A program made the translations under genes and the position numbers. A stretch of 64,000 nt of DNA from Salipiger thiooxidans. GTDB taxonomy: Bacteria; Pseudomonadota; Alphaproteobacteria; Rhodobacterales; Rhodobacteraceae. Position 1 is the stretch's first letter. Every line of letters starts with the position of its first letter. The notes beneath the pieces are model-generated. The model was not told the DNA's origin. It did no database searches and saw only the letters and a program-made list of their open reading frames with translations. Location: positions 344,800 to 408,799 of the forward strand of contig NZ_FNAV01000003.1 in assembly GCF_900102075.1 (NCBI RefSeq). The letters are read 5' to 3'. Positions 20,056-28,305 of the stretch are shown piece by piece.

Positions 20056-21253
20056 GGCGCCGCCGCGCCTCCTCGACCTCACGCGGCTGGTCTCCAGGGC
20101 CGGCCGCCCCTTCACCGGCATCGACCGGGTGGAATACGCCTATCTCGACCATTTGCTGACAACCGGCTCCCTCTGGGGGCTGGTGCGCACGTCGCTGGGC
20201 TACCTGCTGCTTGGCCATGACGGTTGCGCCGCGCTGAAGCGGCACATCGACCGCGGAGACTGGCCTGCGCCCGACCGCCTGTCGCGGCTGCGGGGAATCG
20301 CGCCCGCCCGCGCCGGGGCCGAGCGCGCGCTGCGCCGCGTGGCCGTGGCGCGGTGCCTGCCGCCGGGTCTCGGGCGGATGCTGCGCGGGCTGCCCGCCGG
20401 CACTCACTACCTCAACACCGGCCACACCGGCCTGACCGACCGCCTCGTCCGCGCCCTTCGCGGCGTGCCGGGCGCGCGCATCGCGGTTCTGCTGCACGAC
20501 ACCATCCCGCTCGATCACCCGGAGTATTGCGGCGAGGGCATCCCGCAGCGGTTCCGGAGCTTTCTGGACCGGGTGGGGCAGGCGGCGGATCTGGTGATCT
20601 GCAATTCGCGGGTGACCGAGGCGGATCTGCGTCGCCACCTCGGCCCCGCGTGCCCCGAGACGGTTGTGGCCCATCTCGGCGTGCCCAGGCCACAACCCGG
20701 CGTGGCGCCCGAGGGGCCGTGGACAGGCAAGCCCTATTTTGTCGTGCTGGGCACCGTGGAGCCACGCAAGAATCACACGCTGCTGCTGCGGCTCTGGCAA
20801 GGGGACAAGCCTTCCGAGACGGACCGGAATAGCGTGCCGCCCGACGCCCACTTGCTGATCTGCGGGGGCAGGGGCTGGAACAACGCCGCGGTTTTCGCCG
20901 CGCTCGATGCCCGCCCCGCACGGGTGCACGAATTGCCGGGGCTCGACGACGGGCAGGTCGCGGCGCTGCTGGCGGACAGCGCCGGGTTGCTGTTCCCGAG
21001 CCTCGCCGAGGGCTTCGGCCTGCCGCCGGTCGAGGCCGCGGCGCTGGGGGTGCCGGTGCTTTCGGCCGAGCTGCCGGTGGTGCGCGAGGTGCTGCAGGAT
21101 ATTCCCGTTTACGCACAGGTATCCGACCAGTATCTTTGGGCCCGTGAAATAACGAGGATGGCAGCGGATCGGCACGACGTGCGACGCGGCGCCGGCAACT
21201 GGACTCCGCCGGGCTGGGATGCGCACTTCAAGACCGTGTTAACGCTGATCTGA
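20036..21253 (+). CDS. Glycosyltransferase family 4 (GT-B fold)
   Basis: A 405-residue GT-B glycosyltransferase. The N-terminal acceptor half begins LLDLTRLVSRAGRPFTGIDRVEYAYLDHLL. The donor-binding C-terminal half shows YFVVLGTVEPRKNHTLLLRLW, HLLICGGRGWNN and the EX7E motif in FPSLAEGFGLPPVEAAALGVPVL, typical of retaining GT4 enzymes. The start ATG at 20036 lies within the end of galE (20-base overlap). With UDP-glucose and UDP-galactose made just upstream, these are likely donors, but that is inference. The end is followed by 42 bases before the next gene. Confidence 0.88.
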   Translation: MGTTRAEAPPRLLDLTRLVSRAGRPFTGIDRVEYAYLDHLLTTGSLWGLVRTSLGYLLLGHDGCAALKRHIDRGDWPAPDRLSRLRGIAPARAGAERALRRVAVARCLPPGLGRMLRGLPAGTHYLNTGHTGLTDRLVRALRGVPGARIAVLLHDTIPLDHPEYCGEGIPQRFRSFLDRVGQAADLVICNSRVTEADLRRHLGPACPETVVAHLGVPRPQPGVAPEGPWTGKPYFVVLGTVEPRKNHTLLLRLWQGDKPSETDRNSVPPDAHLLICGGRGWNNAAVFAALDARPARVHELPGLDDGQVAALLADSAGLLFPSLAEGFGLPPVEAAALGVPVLSAELPVVREVLQDIPVYAQVSDQYLWAREITRMAADRHDVRRGAGNWTPPGWDAHFKTVLTLI

Positions 21254-21295
21254 TAGCCGTCGGGAATTGGGCCAGAGAAACCGGCCCGCGTAAGG

Positions 21296-22315
21296 GTGCG
21301 CGTTTTGGGTGCATGGCAGTCATACCGGCTGAGGCTTCAGCGCAAGCGATGGCGGCTGCGTGCCCTGCGCAAATCGCGCGAGCTTCGGCCCGCCAGCGAC
21401 CGCACCGACCGCATCCGCCCCTCGGACCTGCTGGTCTTCTGCACCCAGCGCAACGAGGGGGTGCGGCTGCCGTATTTCCTGCGCTACTACCGCGAGATGG
21501 GGGTGAACCACTTCATCTTCGTCGACAATGACAGCACCGACACCTCGCTCGACTACCTCGCCCGGCAAGAGGATGTCTCGGTCTGGACCACCCGCGGCAG
21601 CTACAAGCGCTCGCGCTTCGGGATGGACTGGATCAACTTCCTCCTGCGCAGGTACGGCCACGGCCACTGGACCCTGACCGTCGATCCCGACGAGTTCTTC
21701 CTCTACCCGTTCTGTGATACCCGGCCGCTCAGGGCGCTGACCGACTGGCTCGACGCCTCGTCGATCAAGAGTTTCTCGGCGATGCTGCTCGACATGTACC
21801 CCAAGGGCCGGATCGACGCGCAACCCTACGAGGCCGGGCAGAACCCGCTCGAGATTGCGCATTGGTTCGACGCGGGCAACTACTCGATCCGGCGCAACCA
21901 TCGCTACGGCAACCTCTGGATCCAGGGCGGGCCGCGCGCCCGGGCATTCTTCGCCGACCGGCCCGAGCAGGCTCCGGCGCTCAACAAGGTGCCGCTGGTC
22001 CGGTGGGACCGGCGCTACGCCTACGTGAGCTCGACCCACATGCTGCTGCCGCGGGGGCTCAACGCGGTGTTCGACGAGTGGGGCGGCGAAAAGGCCAGCG
22101 GGCTTCTGCTGCACACCAAGTTTCTCGACACCTTCACCGGCAAGGCCGAGGAAGAGCTGACCCGCAAGCAGCACTACGCGGGCTCGACCGAGTATCTCGC
22201 CTATGCCGCGCGCATCCGCGACAACCCAGACCTGTGGTGCAAGTGGTCCGAGAAATACATCAACTGGCGCCAGCTCGAGATCCTCGGCCTCATGTCCAAG
22301 GGGAACTGGGCGTGA
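21296..22315 (+). CDS. Glycosyltransferase family 2/92-like protein
   Basis: A 339-residue protein of the Glyco_tranf_2_4/GT92 type. The conserved signature is VFCTQRNEGVRLPYFLRYYREMGVNHFIFVDNDSTD, followed by the DxD-like metal motif TVDPDEFFLYP near residue 145. A basic N-terminus (RLRLQRKRWRLRALRKSRE) suggests membrane or acceptor contact. The start is GTG at 21296 with a TAAGG-type site. Its stop overlaps the GTG start of the next gene by four bases (GTGA). Such proteins often modify cell-surface glycans; donor unknown. Confidence 0.83.
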   Translation: MRVLGAWQSYRLRLQRKRWRLRALRKSRELRPASDRTDRIRPSDLLVFCTQRNEGVRLPYFLRYYREMGVNHFIFVDNDSTDTSLDYLARQEDVSVWTTRGSYKRSRFGMDWINFLLRRYGHGHWTLTVDPDEFFLYPFCDTRPLRALTDWLDASSIKSFSAMLLDMYPKGRIDAQPYEAGQNPLEIAHWFDAGNYSIRRNHRYGNLWIQGGPRARAFFADRPEQAPALNKVPLVRWDRRYAYVSSTHMLLPRGLNAVFDEWGGEKASGLLLHTKFLDTFTGKAEEELTRKQHYAGSTEYLAYAARIRDNPDLWCKWSEKYINWRQLEILGLMSKGNWA

Positions 22316-24012
22316 GTGTCGGCATCCTGATGCTGGTCCACACCGCCTTCGGGCGGGCGGAGCAGGTCGCGCGGCACTGGAACAAGGCCGGCTGCCCGGT
22401 GGTGATCCACGTCGACAGCATGGTGCCCGCCGCGGATCACGACCGCTTCGTCGAGGCGCTGGGCGATCTGCCCGACGTCACCTTCTCGCGCCGGCACCGC
22501 TGCGAATGGGGCACCTGGGGGCTGGTCGCCGCCAGCCAGGACGCCGCCGAGCTGATGCTCGAGCGCTTCCCCGACGTGCGCCACGTCTACCTGACCTCGG
22601 GCTCCTGCCTGCCGCTGCGCCCGGTCGAGGAGCTGATCGCGTATCTCGACGAGCGCCCGCGCACCGATTTCATCGAAAGCGCCACCACCGCCGACGTGCC
22701 CTGGACGGTGGGCGGGCTCGACGAAGATCGCTTCACGCTGCTCTTCCCGTTCTCGTGGCGCCGCAACCGTTTTTTCTTCGACCGCTTCGTCGAGCTGCAG
22801 CGCCGCACGGGGTTTCGCCGCCGGGTGCCGCGGGGGATCGTCCCGCATATGGGCAGCCAGTGGTGGTGCCTGACCCGGCAGACCCTCTCGGCGATCCTGC
22901 AGAACCCCGAGCGCCGGGTTTTCGACCGCTATTTCCGCCGGGTCTGGATCCCGGACGAGAGCTATTTCCAGACGCTGGCGCGGCTCTGCTCGACCAACGT
23001 GGAAAGCCGGTCTCTGACGCTCTCGAAGTTCGATTTCCAGGGCAAGCCACACATTTTCTACGACGATCACCTGCAGCTTCTGCGCCGCTCGGACTGCTTC
23101 GTCGCGCGCAAGATCTGGCCCCATGCCGATCGTCTCTACAGCGCCTTCCTCTCCGACCCCAAGGGCACCCAGGCCCGGCAGGAGCCGAACCCGGGCAAGA
23201 TCGACCGGATCTTCACGCGGGCGGTGGACCGGCGGACTCGGGGGCGGGCCGGGCTCTACATGCAGTCGCGCTTTCCTAACCATGGCTGGGAGAACGGCGT
23301 CACCGCGGGCAGGTACTCGGTCTTCCAGGGCTTTTCCGAACTCTTCAAGGGGTTCGAGGGCTGGCTGGCACGCGCCACCGGGGCGCAGGTGCACGGCCAT
23401 CTCTACGGACCCGGGCGGGCCGAGTTCGCCGATGGCCAGACGGTGATCAACGGCGCGTTGCCCGACACCGCGAAACTGCGCGATGCCAACCCCAAGGCCT
23501 TCCTGACCAACCTGCTGTGGAACACCCGCGGCATGCGGCAGTGCTTCCAGTACGGCCCGCACGACACGCCCGAGATCATGTGGGACCTGGCTCGCGACCC
23601 CAACGCCCAGATCAGCGTGATCTCGGGGGCCTGGGCGGTGCCGCTCTTCAAGTCCAACGCCAATTTCGCGGATCTCCGGGCCGAGGCCGCCAGGCTGCAG
23701 AAGATCGAGAGCGCGATGCTCGACGAGCTGCGCTCGCCTGACGCCAGGGCGCGGATCCGGATCTGGACCATGGCCGAGTTCATCGAGGCCCCGATGGAGC
23801 CCCTGCAGGCGGTGATCGACGAGATCGGGCAGACGGCGCCGCGCCGCCTCGCCGAGGCACCGGTGCTCGAGGATCTCGCGGGCTTCGGCCAGTTCCTGCA
23901 GAACCTCAAGAATCAGGGGATGCACCCCTATCTCGTGGGCGACTTCCCGGTCGAGCCCGCGCCGCGCAACAGCCACCGCCCGGCGCGCAGACCCTACCTT
24001 GTGAAGAAGTAA
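22312..24012 (+). CDS. Branch-type (GT14) N-acetylglucosaminyltransferase-like protein
   Basis: A 566-residue protein whose first 260 residues match the Branch/core-2 beta-1,6-N-acetylglucosaminyltransferase fold: ILMLVHTAFGRAEQVARHW, VIHVDSMV, CEWGTWGLVAASQDAAELML, HVYLTSGSCLPLRPVEEL, and HMGSQWWCLTRQT, then WIPDESYFQTLA. The C-terminal half (about 290-566) is a second domain resembling DUF5927, which accompanies bacterial Branch proteins; KAFLTNLLWNTRGMRQCFQYGP is a notable block. The start GTG at 22312 overlaps the upstream stop by four bases. The frame stays open upstream, but that part duplicates the previous gene out of frame. It is likely to add branches to an exopolysaccharide or glycoprotein. 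Confidence 0.83.
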   Translation: MSVGILMLVHTAFGRAEQVARHWNKAGCPVVIHVDSMVPAADHDRFVEALGDLPDVTFSRRHRCEWGTWGLVAASQDAAELMLERFPDVRHVYLTSGSCLPLRPVEELIAYLDERPRTDFIESATTADVPWTVGGLDEDRFTLLFPFSWRRNRFFFDRFVELQRRTGFRRRVPRGIVPHMGSQWWCLTRQTLSAILQNPERRVFDRYFRRVWIPDESYFQTLARLCSTNVESRSLTLSKFDFQGKPHIFYDDHLQLLRRSDCFVARKIWPHADRLYSAFLSDPKGTQARQEPNPGKIDRIFTRAVDRRTRGRAGLYMQSRFPNHGWENGVTAGRYSVFQGFSELFKGFEGWLARATGAQVHGHLYGPGRAEFADGQTVINGALPDTAKLRDANPKAFLTNLLWNTRGMRQCFQYGPHDTPEIMWDLARDPNAQISVISGAWAVPLFKSNANFADLRAEAARLQKIESAMLDELRSPDARARIRIWTMAEFIEAPMEPLQAVIDEIGQTAPRRLAEAPVLEDLAGFGQFLQNLKNQGMHPYLVGDFPVEPAPRNSHRPARRPYLVKK

Positions 24013-24020
24013 GGCCCCGC

Positions 24021-25451
24021 ATGTCCGACCGCTTCGACTGTTTCGTCGTCTTCGCCGAGATGCGCACCGGCTCGAACTTCCTCGAGGCCAATCTCAACGC
24101 CTTCGACGGCATCACCTGTCATGGCGAGGTCTTCAACCCGCATTTCATCGGCTACCCGAACGCCGAGGACGTGCTGGGGATCTCGCAGGCCGAGCGCGAC
24201 CGCGACCCCGGGCGGCTGCTGGCCGAGATCCGCGGCGCGACCCCGGGCGGGCTCGGCGGCTTCCGCTTCTTCCACGACCACGATCCCCGGATCCTGCCGG
24301 TGATCCTGCAGGACCCGCGCTGCGCGAAGATCGTGCTGACCCGCAACCCGGTCGACAGCTACGTGAGCTGGAAGATCGCGCAGGCCACGGGGCAATGGAA
24401 GCTCACCAACGTGAAGACGCGCAAGGACGCACGGGCACGCTTCGACGCCGCCGAGTTCGAAGAGCATCTGGGCGCGCTGCAGGCCTTCCAGGTGCAGCTG
24501 ATGACCGCGCTGCAGGTGGCCGGGCAGACGGCCTTTTACGTCGCCTACGAGGATCTGCAGGACGTGGCGGTGATGAACGGGCTCGCGACCTGGCTGGGGG
24601 TGCCCGCGCGGCTCGAGAGCCTTAACACCGCGCTCAAGCGCCAGAACCCCGAGCCACTCTCCGAGAAGGTGGCGAATTTCGACGAGATGGAGCAGGCGCT
24701 GGCGCGGCACGACCGGTTCAACCTCACCCGCACGCCGAACTTCGAGCCGCGGCGCGGGCCCAACGTGCCTTCCTACGTGGGCGGCGCGCGCACGCCGCTC
24801 CTCTACATGCCGATCCGCTCCGGCCCCGAGGACGGGGTCGAGCGCTGGCTCTCCGCGCTCGACGGCGTCGGGCGCGAGGGGCTCACCCGCGGCTTCAGCC
24901 AGAAGACCCTGCGGCAGTGGAAACGCGAGCGGCCGGGCCACCGCAGCTTCACCGTGATCCGCCACCCGCTGGCGCGGGCGCACGATGCCTTCTGCAGCAA
25001 GATCCTCGGCACCGGCCCGGGCAGCTTCCTCGGCATCCGCAAGACGCTGATCCGCGCGCACAACCTCGCGCTGCCCGAAGACGGCGCGCTGGACGCCTAT
25101 ACGCCGGAGGCGCACCGCGAGGCCTTCACCGCCTTCCTCGCCTTCCTGAAGGCGAACCTCGCCGGGCAGACAGCGGTGCGCATCGACGGCCACTGGGCGA
25201 GCCAGGCGCAGGTGATTCAGGGCATGTCTGAACTGACCCTGCCGGACATGATCGTGCGCGAGGACGAGATGGCGAGCTACCTGCCGGCGCTGGCCATGCA
25301 GGTGGGCCACGAGGCGCCGCCCGAGCCCCTGTCGCAGACCACCCGCGCGCCTTACGGTCTGGCGCGGATCTACGACGACCGGCTCGAGAGCCTCGCCCGC
25401 GACGCCTATGCGCGCGACTACCTGATGTTCGGATTCGGCGACTGGGGCTGA
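24021..25451 (+). CDS. Two-domain NodH-like sulfotransferase
   Basis: A 476-residue protein. The N-terminal half is a Stf0/NodH-type sulfotransferase using PAPS: the 5'-phosphosulfate loop is FAEMRTGSNFLEANL (residues 11-25) and the 3'-phosphate motif is IVLTRNPVDSYVSWKIA. The C-terminal half has its own 3'-phosphate-like motif, SFTVIRHPLARAHDAFCSKIL, of the Sulfotransfer_2 type, while its 5' loop (LLYMPIRSGPEDGVERWL) lacks the usual Lys-Thr/Gly pattern and may be inactive. So it looks like a fusion of two sulfotransferase-fold modules. It ends the polysaccharide run that begins with cysQ, suggesting a sulfated surface glycan. Confidence 0.85.
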   Translation: MSDRFDCFVVFAEMRTGSNFLEANLNAFDGITCHGEVFNPHFIGYPNAEDVLGISQAERDRDPGRLLAEIRGATPGGLGGFRFFHDHDPRILPVILQDPRCAKIVLTRNPVDSYVSWKIAQATGQWKLTNVKTRKDARARFDAAEFEEHLGALQAFQVQLMTALQVAGQTAFYVAYEDLQDVAVMNGLATWLGVPARLESLNTALKRQNPEPLSEKVANFDEMEQALARHDRFNLTRTPNFEPRRGPNVPSYVGGARTPLLYMPIRSGPEDGVERWLSALDGVGREGLTRGFSQKTLRQWKRERPGHRSFTVIRHPLARAHDAFCSKILGTGPGSFLGIRKTLIRAHNLALPEDGALDAYTPEAHREAFTAFLAFLKANLAGQTAVRIDGHWASQAQVIQGMSELTLPDMIVREDEMASYLPALAMQVGHEAPPEPLSQTTRAPYGLARIYDDRLESLARDAYARDYLMFGFGDWG

Positions 25452-25491
25452 GCCGGGACGGCCGGGGCTACGCGCGGCCGGAGCAAGCATC

Positions 25492-25511
25492 AAAAAAGGG
25501 GCTCTGCCCCC
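25492..25511 (-). terminator. Terminator-like hairpin between convergent genes
   Basis: GGGGC-TCT-GCCCC (25498-25510); on the minus strand it is followed by six T residues (plus-strand A6 at 25492-25497). It is therefore shaped to end leftward transcripts from ptsN and belongs to the same hairpin type that accompanies the dispersed element (copy D, about 90 bases away). Confidence 0.65.
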
Positions 25512-25597
25512 TCGACGCAACACGCGCCCTACTCGGAATACCGCACCTCTTCCCCGGGGCCACCTGACCGTGCCAGCCGACAGCGCGCCACGCCCGC

Positions 25598-25634
25598 TCT
25601 TCATCTTGCCGGATAAACTCCCGCCGGAGGCATC
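25598..25634 (-). repeat. Dispersed intergenic element, copy D
   Basis: On the minus strand it reads GATGCCTCCGGCGGGAGTTT then ATCCGGCAAGATGAAG, identical to copy B over 36 bases. It lies between the convergent sulfotransferase and ptsN genes; the GGGGCTCTGCCCC hairpin at 25498-25510 is its probable companion. Confidence 0.8.
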
Positions 25635-25669
25635 CGGCGTCACGGCCTGGCGCTACGGATGAGAAAGGA

Positions 25670-26134
25670 TCACGCCGCCTGCGACGAGCGGTCCTCGGTG
25701 AGGATCGCGTGCAGCGTTGCCGGGTCAGGGTTGGCGCGCAGCTTGTTGCAGAGCGTCGCGTCACGGAGCGTGCGGGACACCAGCGCAAGCGCCTTGAGAT
25801 GTTCGACCCCGGCCTCCTCGGGCGCAAAGAGCGCGAGGATGACATCGACCGGCTGGCGGTCGACGGATTCGAACTCGACGGGTTTCTCGAGCAGGATGAA
25901 CACGCCGCGCACCTCGTCGATGCCCGAGACCCGGGCATGGGGCAGGGCGACGCCATGGCCGACGCCGGTCGGGCCGAGGCTCTCGCGTTCCATCAGGGCT
26001 TCCACCGCCGCGGGGGCCGAGAGCCCGTAGGCGCTCCCGGCCAGTTCGGCGATGTCGTGCATCAGCCGCTTCTTGCTACTTGCGGCCGCGACGACTTTGA
26101 CCGCCTGCGGCTTCAGAAGTTCCAGAAAGGTCAT
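25670..26134 (-). CDS. ptsN: PTS IIA-like nitrogen-regulatory protein PtsN
   Basis: PtsN (EIIA-Ntr) is the final phosphoacceptor of the regulatory PTS(Ntr) phosphorelay, linking nitrogen and carbon state to potassium transport and other targets. The 154-residue protein is a single PTS_EIIA type-2 domain. The phosphorylated histidine is His66 in GVGHGVALPHARVSG; LLEKPVEFESVDRQPVDVILALFAPE and HLKALALVSRTLRD are family blocks. It is the last gene of the leftward lptCAB-hpf-ptsN cluster, 56 bases after hpf. The start ATG is supported by AGGCGGT just upstream. Confidence 0.95.
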   Translation of the reverse strand: MTFLELLKPQAVKVVAAASSKKRLMHDIAELAGSAYGLSAPAAVEALMERESLGPTGVGHGVALPHARVSGIDEVRGVFILLEKPVEFESVDRQPVDVILALFAPEEAGVEHLKALALVSRTLRDATLCNKLRANPDPATLHAILTEDRSSQAA

Positions 26135-26190
26135 AGACCGCCTTTCACTTGCTGCTCTGGGGCGCTCAAGGCCGCGGCCGCGTCGATCGT

Positions 26191-26760
26191 TTATGGATCG
26201 ATCCAGCCGATGTTGCCGTCTTCACGCCGGTACACGACGTTCACGCCATCCTTTTTCTCGTTGCGGAAGACCAGCACGGGGGCCCCGGCCAGTTCCATCT
26301 GCATCACGGCTTCGCCCACGGTCAGAGACGGGATCTTGGTTTCCATCTCAGCCACGATGATGGGCTGCAGCGAGTCCGGTTCCTCTGCACCCGAGTCGGC
26401 TTCGCCGGCGAGGATATACGAGGAGGCCCCGAAGAGTTCAACGGGCTCTGCGCGCTCCTTGTGGTGGTCTTTCAGGCGGCGCTTGTAACGGCGAAGCTGC
26501 TTGTCGACTTTCTCGGCACAGCCGTCGAAGGAAGCGTAGATCTCGGTCGCCTTGTCCTTGGCCGAAGAGGTCAGGCCGGTCGAGAGATGCACCGTGACCT
26601 CGCAGATATACTCATGTGCGCTCTTGGAAAAGGTGACCTGAGCGTCGGTCGGCCTGAAGGCGTATTTCTCGAGCACCACATCCAGTTCGGTCTGGACATG
26701 AGTCTGGAGCGCCTCGCCGATATCGATCTGCTTTCCCGTGATCTGGTAGCGCATGTTCAT
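26191..26760 (-). CDS. hpf: Long-form ribosome hibernation promoting factor
   Basis: A 189-residue HPF/RaiA protein, which binds the 30S decoding region and drives ribosome dimerisation in stationary phase. The N-terminal HPF domain is seen in MRYQITGKQIDIGEALQTHVQTELDVVLEKY and YASFDGCAEKVDKQLRRYKRRLKDHH. The C-terminal dimerisation domain (about residues 130-187) ends VVYRREDGNIGWIDP, so this is the long form that makes 100S ribosomes by itself. ATG 26760 or the second Met at 26754 are both possible. Its leader has a short hairpin, CCTGCC-TTGAT-GGCAGG (26790-26806). rpoN, which usually lies between lptB and hpf, is absent. Confidence 0.95.
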   Translation of the reverse strand: MNMRYQITGKQIDIGEALQTHVQTELDVVLEKYAFRPTDAQVTFSKSAHEYICEVTVHLSTGLTSSAKDKATEIYASFDGCAEKVDKQLRRYKRRLKDHHKERAEPVELFGASSYILAGEADSGAEEPDSLQPIIVAEMETKIPSLTVGEAVMQMELAGAPVLVFRNEKKDGVNVVYRREDGNIGWIDP

Positions 26761-27007
26761 TCCTTCTCTTCGTTGGACCCGACTTCACTCCTGCCTTGAT
26801 GGCAGGTTAGATGTGGTGCCGGATCGGGGGAGACGCAAGGCTGCTGCACTCAACGCCCAATCCTCCCTCTCCTTTGGGGGCGTTCGAGAACGGGCATGCA
26901 GGGATGCGCTGCGTCATGGCCTTATTTGACTTGAGACTCGGCGGTTCTGTCAATGATCTGTCGCAAACCTGTCGTGGAAACATCCGACCGGATAGGAAGA
27001 ATTCGCC

Positions 27008-27781
27008 CTAACCGATGCGGAAGTTCTCGCCGAGATAAACCCTGCGCACATTTTCGTTCTGGACGACCTCGGCGGGGGTGCCGGACATCAGCACCTTGCC
27101 GTCGTGCAGGATGTAGGCGCGGTCGACGATCTCGAGCGTCTCGCGGACGTTGTGGTCGGTGATCAGCACCCCGATGCCGCGCTTCTTGAGGTCGGCGACG
27201 AGGTGGCGGATGTCGTTCACGCTGATCGGGTCGACGCCGGCGAAGGGTTCGTCGAGCAGCAGGTACTTGGGATCGGCGGCAAGGCAGCGGGCGATCTCGA
27301 CGCGGCGCCGTTCACCACCCGAAAGGGCCAGCGCGGGGGCGCGGCGCAGGTGCTCGATCGAGAACTCGCCCAGGAGCTCCTCGAGCCGCTCGCGGCGGCG
27401 GTGCCGGTCGTTGAGCGCGATGTCGAGCACCGAGGCGATGTTGTCCTCGACGGTGAGCCCGCGGAAGATCGACATCTCCTGCGGCAGGTAGCCGATGCCG
27501 AGCCGTGCGCGCCGGTACATCGGCAGCCAGGTGGCGTCGCGCCCGTCGATGGTAACCTGCCCGCCCTCGGGATTCACCAGCCCCGCCACCGCGTAGAAGG
27601 TGGTGGTCTTGCCCGAGCCGTTGGGGCCCAGCAGCGCCACGACCTCGCCGCGGTCGAGCTCAAGCGTCACGTCACGGATCACGACGCGCTTGCGGTAGCT
27701 CTTGCGCAGGTGGCGGACGCGAAGGCCGCTGTCGCCTTCGGTCACGGTCAGTTCGGGGCGGGCCATGGGTCTACCGGTCAC
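27008..27781 (-). CDS. lptB: LPS export ABC transporter ATP-binding protein LptB
   Basis: LptB is the ATPase that powers lipopolysaccharide extraction by LptFG and transport over the LptCA bridge. The 257-residue protein has Walker A GPNGSGKTTTFYAVAG, the Q-loop YLPQEMSIFRGLTVEDN, the signature LSGGERRRVEIARCL, Walker B YLLLDEPFAGVDP and the switch His in LITDHNVRETL. It starts at GTG 27781, overlapping the lptA stop by four bases (GTGA); ATG 27766 is an alternative start. It is third in the rnd-lptC-lptA-lptB order. Confidence 0.97.
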   Translation of the reverse strand: MTGRPMARPELTVTEGDSGLRVRHLRKSYRKRVVIRDVTLELDRGEVVALLGPNGSGKTTTFYAVAGLVNPEGGQVTIDGRDATWLPMYRRARLGIGYLPQEMSIFRGLTVEDNIASVLDIALNDRHRRRERLEELLGEFSIEHLRRAPALALSGGERRRVEIARCLAADPKYLLLDEPFAGVDPISVNDIRHLVADLKKRGIGVLITDHNVRETLEIVDRAYILHDGKVLMSGTPAEVVQNENVRRVYLGENFRIG

Positions 27782-28305
27782 TCTTGCACTTGTTGCGGGG
27801 CGTCCGTGCCCTGTTGGATCACCGTGCGGACCCGCCCGGTCATCTGCGCCGTCCCGTCCTCGAGATTGACGGTCATGCGTTCCGAGGTCAGCGCGTTCGG
27901 CCCCTGCGTGAGCAGCACGTTGCCGGTCATCACCACCACGCCGGTGGCGATGGTGTAATCGGCGTTCTCGGCCTCGGCCGCCTCGTCGCCGCTGACCAGC
28001 GTGACACCGCCAGAAGCTTCCATGCGCTCGATCCGGCCCTGTCCCTCGCCCTCGGCGTAGACGATCAGCACCCGCGGCGCGGCGAGGCGCATCTCGCCCT
28101 GGCCGATCACCACGTTGCCCTCGTAGAGCGCGGTGCCGTCGGTCTGGTTCACCTGCAGCGAATCCGCGCTGACCTCGACCGGGGCGGAGGTGTCCTGCGA
28201 CATGCCGCCGAATGCGACCTGCGCACCCTGCGCCAGCGCCGGTCCGGACAGGAGGAACAACGTGGCGGCGGCGGTCAGAAAGCGGAACATGCTGGAAAAC
28301 CTCAT
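27778..28305 (-). CDS. lptA: LPS transport periplasmic protein LptA
   Basis: A 175-residue OstA-domain protein that forms the periplasmic bridge for lipopolysaccharide. Residues about 1-25 are a signal peptide (FLTAAATLFLLSGPALAQG). The jellyroll repeats are visible as VSADSLQVNQTDGTALYEGNVVIGQG, RIERMEASGGVTLVSGDEAAEAENADYTIATGVVVMTGNVLLTQGPNAL and ERMTVNLEDGTAQMTGRV. It overlaps lptC by four bases (ATGA) and lptB by four bases, so the three are translationally coupled. Confidence 0.94.
   Translation of the reverse strand: MRFSSMFRFLTAAATLFLLSGPALAQGAQVAFGGMSQDTSAPVEVSADSLQVNQTDGTALYEGNVVIGQGEMRLAAPRVLIVYAEGEGQGRIERMEASGGVTLVSGDEAAEAENADYTIATGVVVMTGNVLLTQGPNALTSERMTVNLEDGTAQMTGRVRTVIQQGTDAPQQVQE

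Noticed and set aside
18100-20121. A 673-codon minus-strand frame opposite galU and galE
   Set aside because: Antisense shadow of two certain genes.
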